From Metaruminococcus_A sp003150405 (lineage in GTDB: Bacteria > Bacillota > Clostridia > Oscillospirales > Ruminococcaceae), in assembly GCA_902489745.1 (NCBI GenBank), contig CABUBB010000001.1, positions 1 to 64,000 on the forward strand: a stretch of DNA of 64,000 nt. Reading direction: 5' to 3'. Shown piece by piece: positions 6,945-14,746 of this stretch. The position numbers were made by a program, and so were the translations under genes. Below the pieces are notes generated by a model that saw only the letters and a program-made list of their open reading frames with translations, was not told the origin of the DNA and searched no databases. Within the stretch, counting starts at the first letter, position 1. The number at the start of each line of letters is the position of its first letter.

Positions 6945-7610
6945 TTACTGGCAGGTTGGACAAGCGGTGTAACCCTCATACTGAGCGTATGCAATATTAA
7001 AAGCGAGGAAGGTATCCATATCCGCTATCTCAGGGCAATCATAATTGTGGTAGTGTGTGTCATCCTCGGGGATAATAACAATATACTCATCCAAAAAGTC
7101 AGCTTTTTCAATGGAATTTAGATCTATGCCTTCATAATCCTTCAACTGTGTCTCATAATCGTTGATAAGAATATTTTGATCGGAAATAGTTTGCTCTTTG
7201 TCTGCCAACTCGGCTTTTAGTCCGTTGATGGACAGCAATTCAACAACGCTGATGCCAATTAATAAAACAACGACTGCACAAGCGGCAATAAACAAAATCA
7301 AAAATTTGTTTAGAGGCTTTTTGGCCTTTGGAGGCCGTACATTAGGATTAGGCGGCGTAATTGATGTGGTGTTCAAAACCGGGAACGGTGCAGGTGAAGG
7401 CTGCTGTAGTGAGGGTTGATAGGATTGGACGGGGGAAGGGGGGACCGGGGCAGATACAGCGGGCTGTGCTTCTGGCTTTGGTGGAGCGGAAACAGACGAG
7501 GCTTCTTTTGCTGGTTCGGACATGGGCTGAGGCGCGACACGGCTGCCGCACTGTTCGCAGAAAACACTTCCATCGGGAAGCTGTTTGCCGCATGCTGGAC
7601 AAATTAACAT
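6945..7610 (-). CDS. Zinc-ribbon membrane protein with outer H-C-CxxC module
   Basis: 221 aa. An N-terminal zinc ribbon (CPACGKQLPDGSVFCEQCG, residues 4-22) is followed by a Pro/Ser-rich linker (about 28-95), one transmembrane helix (about 104-127), a short coiled coil (LKAELADKEQTISDQN) and a C-terminal module with HYHNYDCPEI and ACPTC. The first ribbon is thus cytoplasmic and the last module outside the cell. The start has a GGAGGAG-type site (CGAAGGAGGAGTTCTTC). The C-terminal module has the same spacing type (H-x4-C, about 25 residues, C-x2-C) as that of the element's ImmA-like protein. Function unknown. Confidence 0.75.
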   Translation of the reverse strand: MLICPACGKQLPDGSVFCEQCGSRVAPQPMSEPAKEASSVSAPPKPEAQPAVSAPVPPSPVQSYQPSLQQPSPAPFPVLNTTSITPPNPNVRPPKAKKPLNKFLILFIAACAVVVLLIGISVVELLSINGLKAELADKEQTISDQNILINDYETQLKDYEGIDLNSIEKADFLDEYIVIIPEDDTHYHNYDCPEIADMDTFLAFNIAYAQYEGYTACPTCQ

Positions 7611-7916
7611 GAAGAACTCCTCCTTCGATTCAATGAAGAATCGTTATCGTTAAATATTATAGAAAAATAAAACCGGTATACCGGTGCATTTCATCGAATC
7701 ACGGTAAAAATATATACGGTCTGAACATTCGGAAAATGAAGGGAAAAAGAGCCATTGCGTGGTGGCTTGTGAACTGGAAAGCGTTTATAAAACTGCAAAA
7801 GGAATTATGCGGGGGATGCGATCATTGACGATGAATTCTGGATTGAGATATGGGGTTTTATCTAATAACAGGGATTTCCGTATATACAGGGTGCCAACTC
7901 CGCTCTGCGCATGAAA
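7611..7916. promoter_or_regulatory. Intergenic region with a perfect 14-bp palindrome
   Basis: About 300 bases without a gene. ACCGGTATACCGGT at 7672-7685 is a perfect palindrome 62 bases upstream of the zinc-ribbon gene start and could be an operator for it. The rest shows no open frame with a ribosome binding site and no terminator for the XRE gene that ends at 7917. Confidence 0.4.
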
Positions 7917-8249
7917 CTAAATTTTACCATATTTGTATTTAATGTACTCAACAAACTGTTTTACTTCTTGAAAAGCATCGTCATTGATCTCACACCCAAA
8001 AAGTGCGAACCGGAGGTCCCGCTCTGAAAGAAGACGGCCATTGTCTGACGGAAGTCTTTCATTTGAGTAACCCAGCAGATAGTCTGTTGAGACGCTGAAG
8101 TATTGGGCGAGCTTTACCAGATTGTAATTGTCTATTTTGTATTTTCCGGTTTCCCAGCCGGACAACGCTGCTTGGGTGACACCCAAATAGCGCGCAACGT
8201 CCTGCTGGCTGTCGCCGTGCTCCTTGCGCAATTCCCGCAAACGCTTCAC
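7917..8249 (-). CDS. XRE-family transcriptional regulator
   Basis: 110 aa with a classic N-terminal Cro/CI helix-turn-helix (residues about 1-60: MKRLRELRKEHGDSQQDVAR, LGVTQAALSGWETGKY, FSVSTDYLLGYSNE) and a short C-terminal helical region. The start is a GTG at 8249 after AAAGGGGGG. It is divergent from a strong plus-strand promoter and a structured transcript at about 8388-8698. The palindrome in that promoter recurs next to its own start, so it probably regulates both. It is close to, but outside, the prophage. Confidence 0.85.
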   Translation of the reverse strand: MKRLRELRKEHGDSQQDVARYLGVTQAALSGWETGKYKIDNYNLVKLAQYFSVSTDYLLGYSNERLPSDNGRLLSERDLRFALFGCEINDDAFQEVKQFVEYIKYKYGKI

Positions 8250-8276
8250 AATGATTCCCCCCTTTCAATAACTAAT

Positions 8277-8288
8277 ATAAGTTATACT
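8277..8288. promoter_or_regulatory. Operator copy beside the XRE gene
   Basis: ATAAGTTATACT here is repeated exactly at 8364-8375. It lies 28 bases from the regulator's GTG, where it could mediate autoregulation. Confidence 0.5.
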
Positions 8289-8352
8289 CATTGAAAAGTA
8301 AAGGGGATTTGCCAACTTTTTTGGTAAATCTGTCAGAAAGTGACAGGTGAGG

Positions 8353-8381
8353 TTGCAACGATAATAAGTTATACTTATATT
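8353..8381 (+). promoter_or_regulatory. Promoter with embedded XRE operator
   Basis: TTGCAA (8353-8358) and TATATT (8376-8381) are separated by exactly 17 bp. The palindrome AAGTTATACTT (8366-8376), centre of the repeated ATAAGTTATACT motif, fills the spacer. A bound regulator would block RNA polymerase here. The predicted start is near 8388. Confidence 0.6.
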
Positions 8382-8387
8382 TATCTT

Positions 8388-8698
8388 AAAACTTATATTT
8401 TGCCGGAAAACGAAAGGTACCGATTTTTATTCATTAGGCTTAGTTGCCAAGCGAAGTCTGCCATATTTTTGATGAGTCGCCGTTCCATGCAACCAATATG
8501 GTCTTTGGCCCGGTTTGTGTAAGGACAGTCTAGGACGAGTAGCTTGTCGGCTCGACCTTAGATGAAGCACGAGCCAGACAGACAAAACCAAGAGTGGAAT
8601 GAGAGATACGAACGTATTTTTTGAAAGGGAGACAGAGTAGGCAGCAGAGTTTTCATTGCGAAAAAGGCAGGCGCTTTTATAATGCCTGCCCTTTTTAT
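8388..8698 (+). ncRNA. Candidate structured RNA, family not recognised
   Basis: No credible gene lies here, but the strand from a good promoter to a strong terminator folds into nested stems. GCCAA (8446-8450) pairs with TTGGC (8505-8509), and inside it CCATATT (8461-8467) pairs with AATATGG (8495-8501). A second domain is closed by GGTTT (8512-8516) with AAACC (8585-8589) and contains GTCGGCTCG (8546-8554) with CGAGCC-A-GAC (8570-8579). It is about 310 nt long. It does not show the hallmark sequences of tmRNA, RNase P or SRP RNA that I know. A short untranslated remnant is the alternative. Confidence 0.5.
8661..8698. terminator. Bidirectional terminator
   Basis: GGCAGGC and GCCTGCC form the stem, with A-runs on the left and T-runs on the right, so it can end both the plus-strand transcript at 8388 and the minus-strand ferredoxin gene. 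Confidence 0.85.
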
Positions 8699-8728
8699 AA
8701 TGTTCATTTTTTGTTGCATCTTAGAAAT

Positions 8729-9430
8729 TTATCTTTCCAAAACCCGGCCGTCGGTGGCAATAACAACGACCTGCCACGGCAAAAATTTACCGCTTGCTTG
8801 AAGAGCGCGTTTTACCGCGTTTTCCAGCCCCCCGCAGCATGGTACCTCCATCCGGACGATGGTAACACTTTTAATTTCGTTCTGTCGGATGATTTCCGTG
8901 AGCTTTTCCGTGTAGTCGCCTGCATCGAGCTTGGGGCATCCGATCAAGGTCACATGGTTCTTGATGAACCGTTTGTGGAATTCTCCGCAGGAGAAGGCCG
9001 TACAATCCGCTGCAACCAGAAGATTTGCCCCGTTAAAGTAAGGCGCATTTATTGGAACCAGTTTGATCTGCACCGGCCATTGGGCCAATTCACTTTGGAC
9101 AGAAGTGCTTGGTGAATCTTCTTCTGCCTGTGGGCGAAAAATTTGCTTGGATTGGGTACCGGGACAGCCGCAGGGAAGTGAACCAGCTGTCTTGGCAGCT
9201 CGCGCTGCTTTCACTGCTTCCGCGTCATAAGCAGGCGCTTCCCGTTCTTCAAAGGTAATGGCTTCAGTCGGGCAGGCTGGCAGACAATCGCCAAGTCCGT
9301 CACAGTAGTCTTCGCGCAGCAGTTTGGCCTTGCCCTCTACCATCCTAATGGCGCCTTCGTGACACGCTTCAGCGCACAGGCCGCAGCCAATGCATTTTTC
9401 TTGGTTTATTTTAATAATTTTTCGTTTCAT
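8729..9430 (-). CDS. 4Fe-4S ferredoxin-domain protein
   Basis: 233 aa from ATG 9430 (AGGGAGGATTTTTAAA). The N-terminal part (residues 1-65) is a two-cluster ferredoxin: CIGCGLCAEACHEGAI binds one 4Fe-4S, and the second motif CDGLGDCLPACP has five rather than two residues between its first cysteines, a variant typical of this family. The C-terminal region (about 115-233) contains further cysteines (AADCTAFSCGEF, GCPKLD, VPCCGG), suggesting another metal or redox site. Homologues are commonly found beside hybrid-cluster protein or Crp/Fnr genes. It is divergent from the Crp/Fnr gene and likely regulated by it in response to redox or NO stress. Confidence 0.85.
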   Translation of the reverse strand: MKRKIIKINQEKCIGCGLCAEACHEGAIRMVEGKAKLLREDYCDGLGDCLPACPTEAITFEEREAPAYDAEAVKAARAAKTAGSLPCGCPGTQSKQIFRPQAEEDSPSTSVQSELAQWPVQIKLVPINAPYFNGANLLVAADCTAFSCGEFHKRFIKNHVTLIGCPKLDAGDYTEKLTEIIRQNEIKSVTIVRMEVPCCGGLENAVKRALQASGKFLPWQVVVIATDGRVLER

Positions 9431-9517
9431 TTTAAAAATCCTCCCTTGCTTTTGTGTGTTTATTATAGTATGATGGGAAAAATAAATCTGTTGGAAATCA
9501 AACAAATGGAGCAAGCT

Positions 9518-10204
9518 ATGAAAAAAGAGGAACAAGCCGCCTGCCTGCACGCGCCCCTGTTTAACGGTTTTGCGTTACCGGAACTGGAGCAGGCGTTGGC
9601 TTGTCTTGCACCGCGCCGCCAGCGGGCGGAAAAAGAGGAAACTCTTGTGCGCACGGGCGATCCGGTGCCGGGAATCGGCGTTCTGATGTCCGGAAGTGCG
9701 CGGGTATTTCGGGAGGATTATGCTGGCAATCGGGAAATTGTTGCGGCTTTAATGCCTGGTGATCTGTTTGCAGAGGTGTTTGTATTTGCCAGACTTGATG
9801 TCATGCCGGTCAGTGTGGAAGCATCTGAAAGCTGTGCGGTTCTCTGGTTTGACGGGGGGAGGATTGCCCGCCCCTGTGAGCGTGCCTGCCAATTTCATGG
9901 CCGCTTGCTGGAGAATGCGCTCGGCATTTTGGCGCAAAAGAATTTGATGCAAAACCGTAAGCTGGAGCATTTATCCAAACGCACAACACGGGAAAAGCTG
10001 CTCTCTTACCTGGGGGAACAGGCTCAGCTTGCCGGCTCTGGCACCTTTACCATTCCCTTTAACCGTCAGCAACTGGCCGATTATCTTTGCGTGGAGCGCA
10101 GCGCTATGTCTGCCGAACTCAGCCGTCTGCGGGAGGAAGGAATTTTGGAAACTCATCGCAGTGCATTTAAACTGCTTGGCTTTGACAGCGGCTGGATGGA
10201 ATGA
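9518..10204 (+). CDS. Crp/Fnr-family transcriptional regulator
   Basis: 228 aa from ATG 9518, preceded by ATGGAGCAAGCT; the long upstream extension overlaps the divergent ferredoxin gene and is rejected. A cyclic-nucleotide-binding-type beta-barrel lies at about residues 20-130 (ETLVRTGDPVPGIGVLMSG, LMPGDLFAEV). A dimerisation helix follows, then a winged helix (about 155-225; NRQQLADYLCVERSAMSAEL is the recognition helix region). There is no Fnr-type N-terminal cysteine cluster, so it may sense a metabolite, haem or NO rather than O2 through 4Fe-4S. Its neighbours (ferredoxin, hydrogenase-like protein) suggest it controls an anaerobic redox module. Confidence 0.9.
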   Translation: MKKEEQAACLHAPLFNGFALPELEQALACLAPRRQRAEKEETLVRTGDPVPGIGVLMSGSARVFREDYAGNREIVAALMPGDLFAEVFVFARLDVMPVSVEASESCAVLWFDGGRIARPCERACQFHGRLLENALGILAQKNLMQNRKLEHLSKRTTREKLLSYLGEQAQLAGSGTFTIPFNRQQLADYLCVERSAMSAELSRLREEGILETHRSAFKLLGFDSGWME

Positions 10205-10362
10205 CAGCTTCAGTCGGATTTGGTCCGCGTTTGAATTTATATGGAGCTTCTGCTCCGGCCGCATATCCAAATCGAGCGAAGTGAACACTATGGGTATGTG
10301 AAATTTGCTGCGCATGGTATACTGTAACAAAAAACAACATTTCCTATAAATGGAGGATGCTT

Positions 10363-11595
10363 ATGACAACTTTTGAATCGCTTTACCAGGAGCTGCTGCA
10401 GCGCAGCTTTCATCCGGGAGAAAAACGTCCGCTGCAAGAGTACGATCCGCATCATCTGGACTGTTTGCTCAATCCTCAGAAATATCCTCCGGTTCTCCGC
10501 ACAGCAGTCTGCACCGGAGAAGAGTGTGACCGTGCCTGCCAGAACAGCTGCATTTTTGACGCCATTGTCACCGGAGAGGATGGCAAAATGACCATTGACC
10601 CGGCAAAGTGTGTTGGCTGTTCAGCCTGCATTGACGCCTGCGATATGGGCATTCTCACGGCAAGCAAGGATATTTTGCCCGCTATGAAAGCGGTGCGGGA
10701 AAGCGGAAGACCTGCTTATGTATTGGTAGCTCCGGCATTTCTTGGCCAGTTCAGCGAGGAGGTTACCCCAGGAAAGCTACGTTCTGCCTTTAATGCGCTC
10801 GGCTTTGCGGGGATGCTGGAGGTTGCATTGTTTGCGGATATCCTCACCCTGAAGGAGGCGCTGGAATTTGACCGGAACATTCTGCACGACGGCGATTACC
10901 AGCTGACGAGCTGCTGCTGCCCTATGTGGATTGCCATGATCCGCAAAATATATCATGAGCTGATGCCCCATGTCCCTGGTGCCGTCTCTCCAATGATTGC
11001 CTGCGGCCGCGTGGTGAAAAAAATTCATCCGGACGCCATAAATGTTTTTGTAGGTCCCTGCATCGCTAAAAAGAGCGAGGCCCGGGAACCGGATCTTGCT
11101 GGTGCGGTTGATTTTGTTCTTACGTTTGAAGAGGTGCGGGATATTTTTGAGGCCGCTTCCATCGATCCGGCAAAACTACCGGAAAATGAGCGGGATCATT
11201 CCTCGCGTGCAGGCCGTATTTACGCGCGTACCGGCGGCGTCAGCGAAGCGGTTCGTTCAACCGTTGAACAGTTGAACCCCCACCGTGAAATCACTGTCAA
11301 AACCCGGCAGGCGGATGGAGTTCCTGCTTGCCGCGCTATGATTGAGGAGCTCAAAAGCGGTAAGGCCGCGGCAAATTTTTACGAGGGAATGGGCTGTGTC
11401 GGCGGCTGCGTTGGCGGACCGAAGGCCATTATTAACCGGGAGCTTGGCCGGGAGCAGGTCAACGCTTATGGTGATGACGCGGTTTATTCCACCCCTCTGG
11501 AAAATCCGTACGTCATTGAGCTGCTTCACCGTCTGGGCTTTGACACCGTCGAGGAGCTTTTGGAATACAGCGACATTTTTACCCGCAAATTCTAA
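10363..11595 (+). CDS. [FeFe]-hydrogenase-like iron-sulfur protein
   Basis: 410 aa; ATG 10363 sits six bases after GGAGG, and the ATG six bases earlier is too close. A two-cluster ferredoxin part at residues about 48-100 (CTGEECDRACQNSC and CVGCSACIDACD) precedes the large-subunit H-cluster domain. All three H-cluster loops are present but atypical: LTSCCCPMW (usual TSCCPxW), VGPCIAKKSE (usual MPCxxKxxE) and EGMGCVGGCVGGP (usual MACxxGCxxGGGQP). These match my memory of the little-studied group B / hydrogenase-like clade rather than the classical bidirectional enzymes. It could take up or evolve H2 with ferredoxin, or act as a sensor. Probably controlled by the adjacent Crp/Fnr protein. Confidence 0.85.
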   Translation: MTTFESLYQELLQRSFHPGEKRPLQEYDPHHLDCLLNPQKYPPVLRTAVCTGEECDRACQNSCIFDAIVTGEDGKMTIDPAKCVGCSACIDACDMGILTASKDILPAMKAVRESGRPAYVLVAPAFLGQFSEEVTPGKLRSAFNALGFAGMLEVALFADILTLKEALEFDRNILHDGDYQLTSCCCPMWIAMIRKIYHELMPHVPGAVSPMIACGRVVKKIHPDAINVFVGPCIAKKSEAREPDLAGAVDFVLTFEEVRDIFEAASIDPAKLPENERDHSSRAGRIYARTGGVSEAVRSTVEQLNPHREITVKTRQADGVPACRAMIEELKSGKAAANFYEGMGCVGGCVGGPKAIINRELGREQVNAYGDDAVYSTPLENPYVIELLHRLGFDTVEELLEYSDIFTRKF

Positions 11596-12093
11596 CAGTT
11601 CCGTCGTCGTTTTCTTGTCTTGCGTTTTCCGCAAGGCGGCTGAAAATCACAGCTTCAGGGATGGGGGTAGCTATATAAAATAAGTGGCCTTTTGGCAAAG
11701 CGGTCTTGCCCTTTTGCTGGCGTTCAGGGGATCATATGGCATCCGGCTATCCGGGAATCTCTATAATGTTAGATGTGATGGACTTCCGATTGGCTATACC
11801 GCTGGCTGATGTTTGAATGATGAAAAGGAATCGGAGCGTTCGGCTGCTCCAAAAGGCAGGCGGAACATCGGTTTGGAATTTTAGTGGTGAAATTGTCATT
11901 CCAGATAATTCAAAAAGGGCGCATGAAATGCGCCCTTTTTTATTATAGGAATTTCGTAATGCCCTCATCCTTTTTAGGTGAAATTGCGCTTTATATGATG
12001 CCGGCTTGAATGCTGAACTCTTCGGTTTTTTGAGCAAAAGGCTGAAAAGAAAAAAATCTCTGCCTTTTGGCCTTTGCTGATGTTTTGGAAAAT
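11596..12093. other. Intergenic region, no credible gene
   Basis: About 500 bases between the hydrogenase-like gene and tRNA-Ala. A 43-codon plus-strand frame from ATG 11818 (MMKRNRSVRLLQKAGG) exists but runs through the terminator at 11912-11942 and lacks a ribosome binding site. I see nothing else I can support. Confidence 0.5.
11912..11942 (+). terminator. Rho-independent terminator
   Basis: AAAGGGCGCAT and ATGCGCCCTTT form the stem with a GAA loop, followed by TTTATTAT. It is probably the terminator of the hydrogenase-like gene, more than 300 bases downstream, or of an unannotated short RNA. It is usable in both directions. Confidence 0.8.
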
Positions 12094-12135
12094 AAAAATC
12101 CGAACCCATCGCCAACCGGCATAAGGTTCGGATTT
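12094..12135 (-). terminator. Terminator of tRNA-Ala
   Basis: On the minus strand AAATCCGAACC pairs with GGTTCGGATTT and is followed by TTATTTT, nine bases after the encoded CCA of the tRNA. Confidence 0.85.
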
Positions 12136-12143
12136 ATTCGCTA

Positions 12144-12219
<76 letters not shown>

Positions 12220-12262
12220 ATATATCATGCACTATCCAAAAATCTTAAATAACGCAAGATAT

Positions 12263-12291
12263 ATTATACGGGATTCCATTAGGGTTGTCAA
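12263..12291 (-). promoter_or_regulatory. Consensus promoter of tRNA-Ala
   Basis: On the minus strand TTGACA (12286-12291) and TATAAT (12263-12268) are both perfect, with a 17-bp spacer. The -35 overlaps the last codons of cca, which is transcribed in the same direction. Confidence 0.9.
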
Positions 12292-13478
12292 GGAGTTTGA
12301 CGCAGTTTTTTTGCATATTCCAACAAAAGATCGGTTTGGTTCCGTGCCGGATCAAGCATCACCCAGTCAAGAAGCTGTTCCAGAATTCGGCCGATCTCTT
12401 TTCCCGGAGTTAACCCGGCTTCGCAAAGGCGTTTTCCATCCACCGCCAGTGCTGAGAGAGAAAAGGGTTCCCCGCGTTCCAGTACGCCGTTTACCAATGC
12501 TTCCATCTGCCCGTCTTTCTCATTTTTAGCATCATAAAAAATAGCTGCATCCTGGCTGTACTCTGAAAAATCGTGACAGAGCCGGCGTGCGCCAGCTTCG
12601 GTCAGAGGGTATTGATTGTGTTTTAGTTGTAGCAGCGCCGCTGCTTCATGCGCCAACCGTTTGGAAAAGCGCAAAGAAGTGAGCATTGCCTCTGCGTCTG
12701 GCGTACCGGAAAGGAAAGCTGTAAGCCGTAGTGGTGTTACAGCGGGAACATACGCCAGCATTGAATCGGCAGTTTCATCCGGCAGCAGGCATCCGGGGAA
12801 GATATTCTGCCCCAATAGGCAAAGCAGGCGTCTCGTTCCTGAAACGGGATGCGGAGAAAGCAGAATTTGTATCAGTTCCTCTCGGATACGCTCCCGTGAC
12901 ACCTGCCGGATCCAGCCAGCGTTTTCCCGGATGGCGTCAATCACTTCCGGATCCAATGAAAAACCAAGTTGTGCCTCAAATCGAATGGCGCGGAGCATCC
13001 GCAGAGCATCCTCCCGGAATCGTAGGTTTGCCTGCCCCACACAACGAATCATCCCGCGCTCAAGGTCATTTCGGCCGCCAAAGGGATCGGTAAATCCATA
13101 CGATGGATGGTAGGCAATGGCGTTCATGGTGAAATCGCGCCGGGCGAGGTCGGCGATGAGATCAGCGGTAAAAGAAACCGAGTCCGGGTGCCGTCCGTCC
13201 GCATAACCGCCGTCCAGACGATAGGTGGTAATTTCAAGCGGCATCCCATTGAGAATAACGGTAACGGTACCGTGTTTAACGCCGGTAAGAATGGTACGGC
13301 AGTCTGAAAATGCTGCTGTAATCTGCTCCGGCATAGCGCTGGTACAAATATCATAGTCGTGTGGAGCTACACCGCGCAGGAGGTCGCGGACGCATCCGCC
13401 TACCACATACGCCTCAAACCCCGCGGTGTTGAGCCGATCCAATGCGTAGCAGGGCTGAACGGCTAATTGGAACTGCAT
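12288..13478 (-). CDS. cca: CCA-adding tRNA nucleotidyltransferase
   Basis: 396 aa from ATG 13478 (AAAAGGAGAAGCAGC); upstream extension would enter the divergent tRNA-Leu. The class II nucleotidyltransferase head has VVGGCVRDLLRG (residues about 24-35) and the catalytic HDYDICTSA. The RRDFTMNAIAY motif and EDALRMLRAIRFEAQLGF follow, then the helical neck/body/tail. No HD phosphohydrolase motif is seen, as usual for Gram-positive enzymes. It adds or repairs the 3' CCA of tRNAs. The two flanking tRNAs encode their own CCA, so here the role is repair. Confidence 0.93.
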   Translation of the reverse strand: MQFQLAVQPCYALDRLNTAGFEAYVVGGCVRDLLRGVAPHDYDICTSAMPEQITAAFSDCRTILTGVKHGTVTVILNGMPLEITTYRLDGGYADGRHPDSVSFTADLIADLARRDFTMNAIAYHPSYGFTDPFGGRNDLERGMIRCVGQANLRFREDALRMLRAIRFEAQLGFSLDPEVIDAIRENAGWIRQVSRERIREELIQILLSPHPVSGTRRLLCLLGQNIFPGCLLPDETADSMLAYVPAVTPLRLTAFLSGTPDAEAMLTSLRFSKRLAHEAAALLQLKHNQYPLTEAGARRLCHDFSEYSQDAAIFYDAKNEKDGQMEALVNGVLERGEPFSLSALAVDGKRLCEAGLTPGKEIGRILEQLLDWVMLDPARNQTDLLLEYAKKLRQTP

Positions 13479-13500
13479 GCTGCTTCTCCTTTTCGGGTCA

Positions 13501-13529
13501 TTGACTTTTTGCCCCAAATGGTGTATTAT
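13501..13529 (+). promoter_or_regulatory. Promoter of tRNA-Leu
   Basis: TTGACT (13501-13506), 17-bp spacer, TATTAT (13524-13529). It lies 17 bases upstream of the tRNA 5' end and is divergent from cca. Confidence 0.8.
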
Positions 13530-13546
13530 AATAAAGCTTTTTATAT

Positions 13547-13633
13547 GCCGCTGTGGCGGAACAGGCAGACGCAAGGGACTTAAAATCCCTCGGTAGCAAT
13601 ACCGTACCGGTTCAAGTCCGGTCAGCGGCACCA
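13547..13633 (+). tRNA. tRNA-Leu (UAA)
   Basis: 87 nt with a long variable arm (class II) and encoded CCA. Acceptor GCCGCUG pairs with CAGCGGC. The anticodon loop CUUAAAA within GGGA...UCCC gives UAA. The T arm contains GGUUCAAGUCC. Confidence 0.97.
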
Positions 13634-13635
13634 CG

Positions 13636-13674
13636 TCGGAGCAAGCTTTGTATCGCTTGCTCCGGCTTATTTTA
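13636..13674 (+). terminator. Terminator of tRNA-Leu
   Basis: CGGAGCAAGC and GCTTGCTCCG form a ten-bp stem followed by GCTTATTTTAT, three bases after the tRNA. Confidence 0.85.
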
Positions 13675-13679
13675 TAAGT

Positions 13680-14200
13680 CAGAGCGCACTCACGACGGGT
13701 CTGGTCACTACCAACTTTTCGCAGGACTGCCTGCGGCGGCTTGGTTCCTTCGTATCAAAAATATTGATTTTAACCGTCCTTGCCAGACTGAGTCTGGACG
13801 CAATCCGCGTTCGGACTCTTTCTTTTAACTTGAAGCGAGGTGCGTGCGTCGGCAGCAACGTCTTTTTAGAATAAACCCACGTCGCGGCGAATCCTTGTGG
13901 TTCGCCGTATTTTTCTGCGCAAAACACGGCTTCATCGTTCGGATTGCCGCTCCTTCTCCGCAAAAGTCACGCTGTACCTACGCTGTTCGCTTGCAAACAC
14001 GCTCACAACGCTTCGGCTTGCTGCCAACTTTTTATGGATTGGTACCGCGGTCGCTTTCTGGCATTTTTTGTAGCGTAAACCCACCAAGTTGAGGTTGGAC
14101 GCGGTTCGCGTTCCGGGTTTGGTTTTTTATTTTACCTTTTCACGCGCGTTTGTAGCGTTATCTTTTTGGTAGCGTAAATCTACGCCGGAACAAAGTGAAC
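13680..14200. repeat. Noncoding stretch with degenerate internal repeats
   Basis: Just over 500 bases with no supportable gene. The motif TTTTTGTAGCGTAAACCCACC (14065-14085) recurs degenerately at 13862-13883 (TTTTTAGAATAAACCCACGTC), 14149-14160 (GTTTGTAGCGTT) and 14163-14187 (TTTTGGTAGCGTAAATCTACG). A second pair is GGACGCAATCCGCGTTCGGAC (13796-13816) and GGACGCGGTTCGCGTTCCGGG (14097-14117). A hairpin GGCGAA/TTCGCC lies near 13887-13909. Frames on either strand lack ribosome binding sites. This could be a decayed repeat element or a structured RNA. Confidence 0.45.
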
Positions 14201-14222
14201 CTTGCTTCACATCTGCAAAAAG

Positions 14223-14249
14223 AAAAACCCGCCCCCAGGCGGGTTTTTC
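14223..14249 (-). terminator. Terminator of the small lipoprotein gene
   Basis: AAAAACCCGCC and GGCGGGTTTTT form a symmetric hairpin nine bases after the stop at 14258. The flanking A and T runs make it functional in both directions. Confidence 0.85.
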
Positions 14250-14257
14250 TCTTGTGT

Positions 14258-14674
14258 TTATTCCATCATACCGCCCATTACAGAAGAACTTGCCTCAGCA
14301 ATATCCTTTACGGTAATGCTGTCGCTTGCACTAAATGCAGTATCAAAGCTTTCTAACAGGGTATCCAACTGTGGTTCAATCGCGCTGGCGAGCAGCTCGT
14401 CGGTCATGGAAATACCGTTTTCTTCCATCATAAATCTCATAACTTCTGTTACAGCGGCTTTTTTGTCCGCATCGGAAGCAGCTTTCCACTCTTTTGCGGT
14501 CCAGGACATGTAATCGGTGCTGGCTGTGTTTTCAGAAGAACTCGAATCCGATTTGCTGGAGTCCGAAACAGAACTACCGTCAGAGTTGGAGGCACCGTTG
14601 CCCCCATTGGAGCAGCCCGCGAAAACGCAGACCATCATTAGGGAGGCAAGCAGTATGCTTAGTGCTTTTTTCAT
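14258..14674 (-). CDS. Small lipoprotein, 138 aa
   Basis: The signal peptide and lipobox VFAGC put Cys20 as the lipidated residue. A Ser/Asn/Gly-rich spacer (residues 21-52) follows, then a helical domain of about 85 residues (SWTAKEWKAASDADKKAAV, DELLASAIEPQLDTLLESF). The start has AAAGGAGAG seven bases upstream. The mature helical part has no motif I recognise. It is a single gene between its own terminator and the dehydrogenase gene upstream. Confidence 0.75.
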   Translation of the reverse strand: MKKALSILLASLMMVCVFAGCSNGGNGASNSDGSSVSDSSKSDSSSSENTASTDYMSWTAKEWKAASDADKKAAVTEVMRFMMEENGISMTDELLASAIEPQLDTLLESFDTAFSASDSITVKDIAEASSSVMGGMME

Positions 14675-14746
14675 TGTGTACTCTCCTTTATTAAATAAAT
14701 ATATACTTGGAACGGAAGCTTGGGGCCCCCGGTTTCCACATGTTCC

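Noticed and set aside
8340..8522. 60-codon plus-strand frame before the ferredoxin gene
   Set aside because: It begins upstream of the predicted promoter start and has no ribosome binding site. RNA secondary structure explains the region better.
13679..13963. 94-codon minus-strand frame in the gap after tRNA-Leu
   Set aside because: Overlaps the degenerate repeat stretch, lacks a ribosome binding site and has no domain; treated as chance frame.
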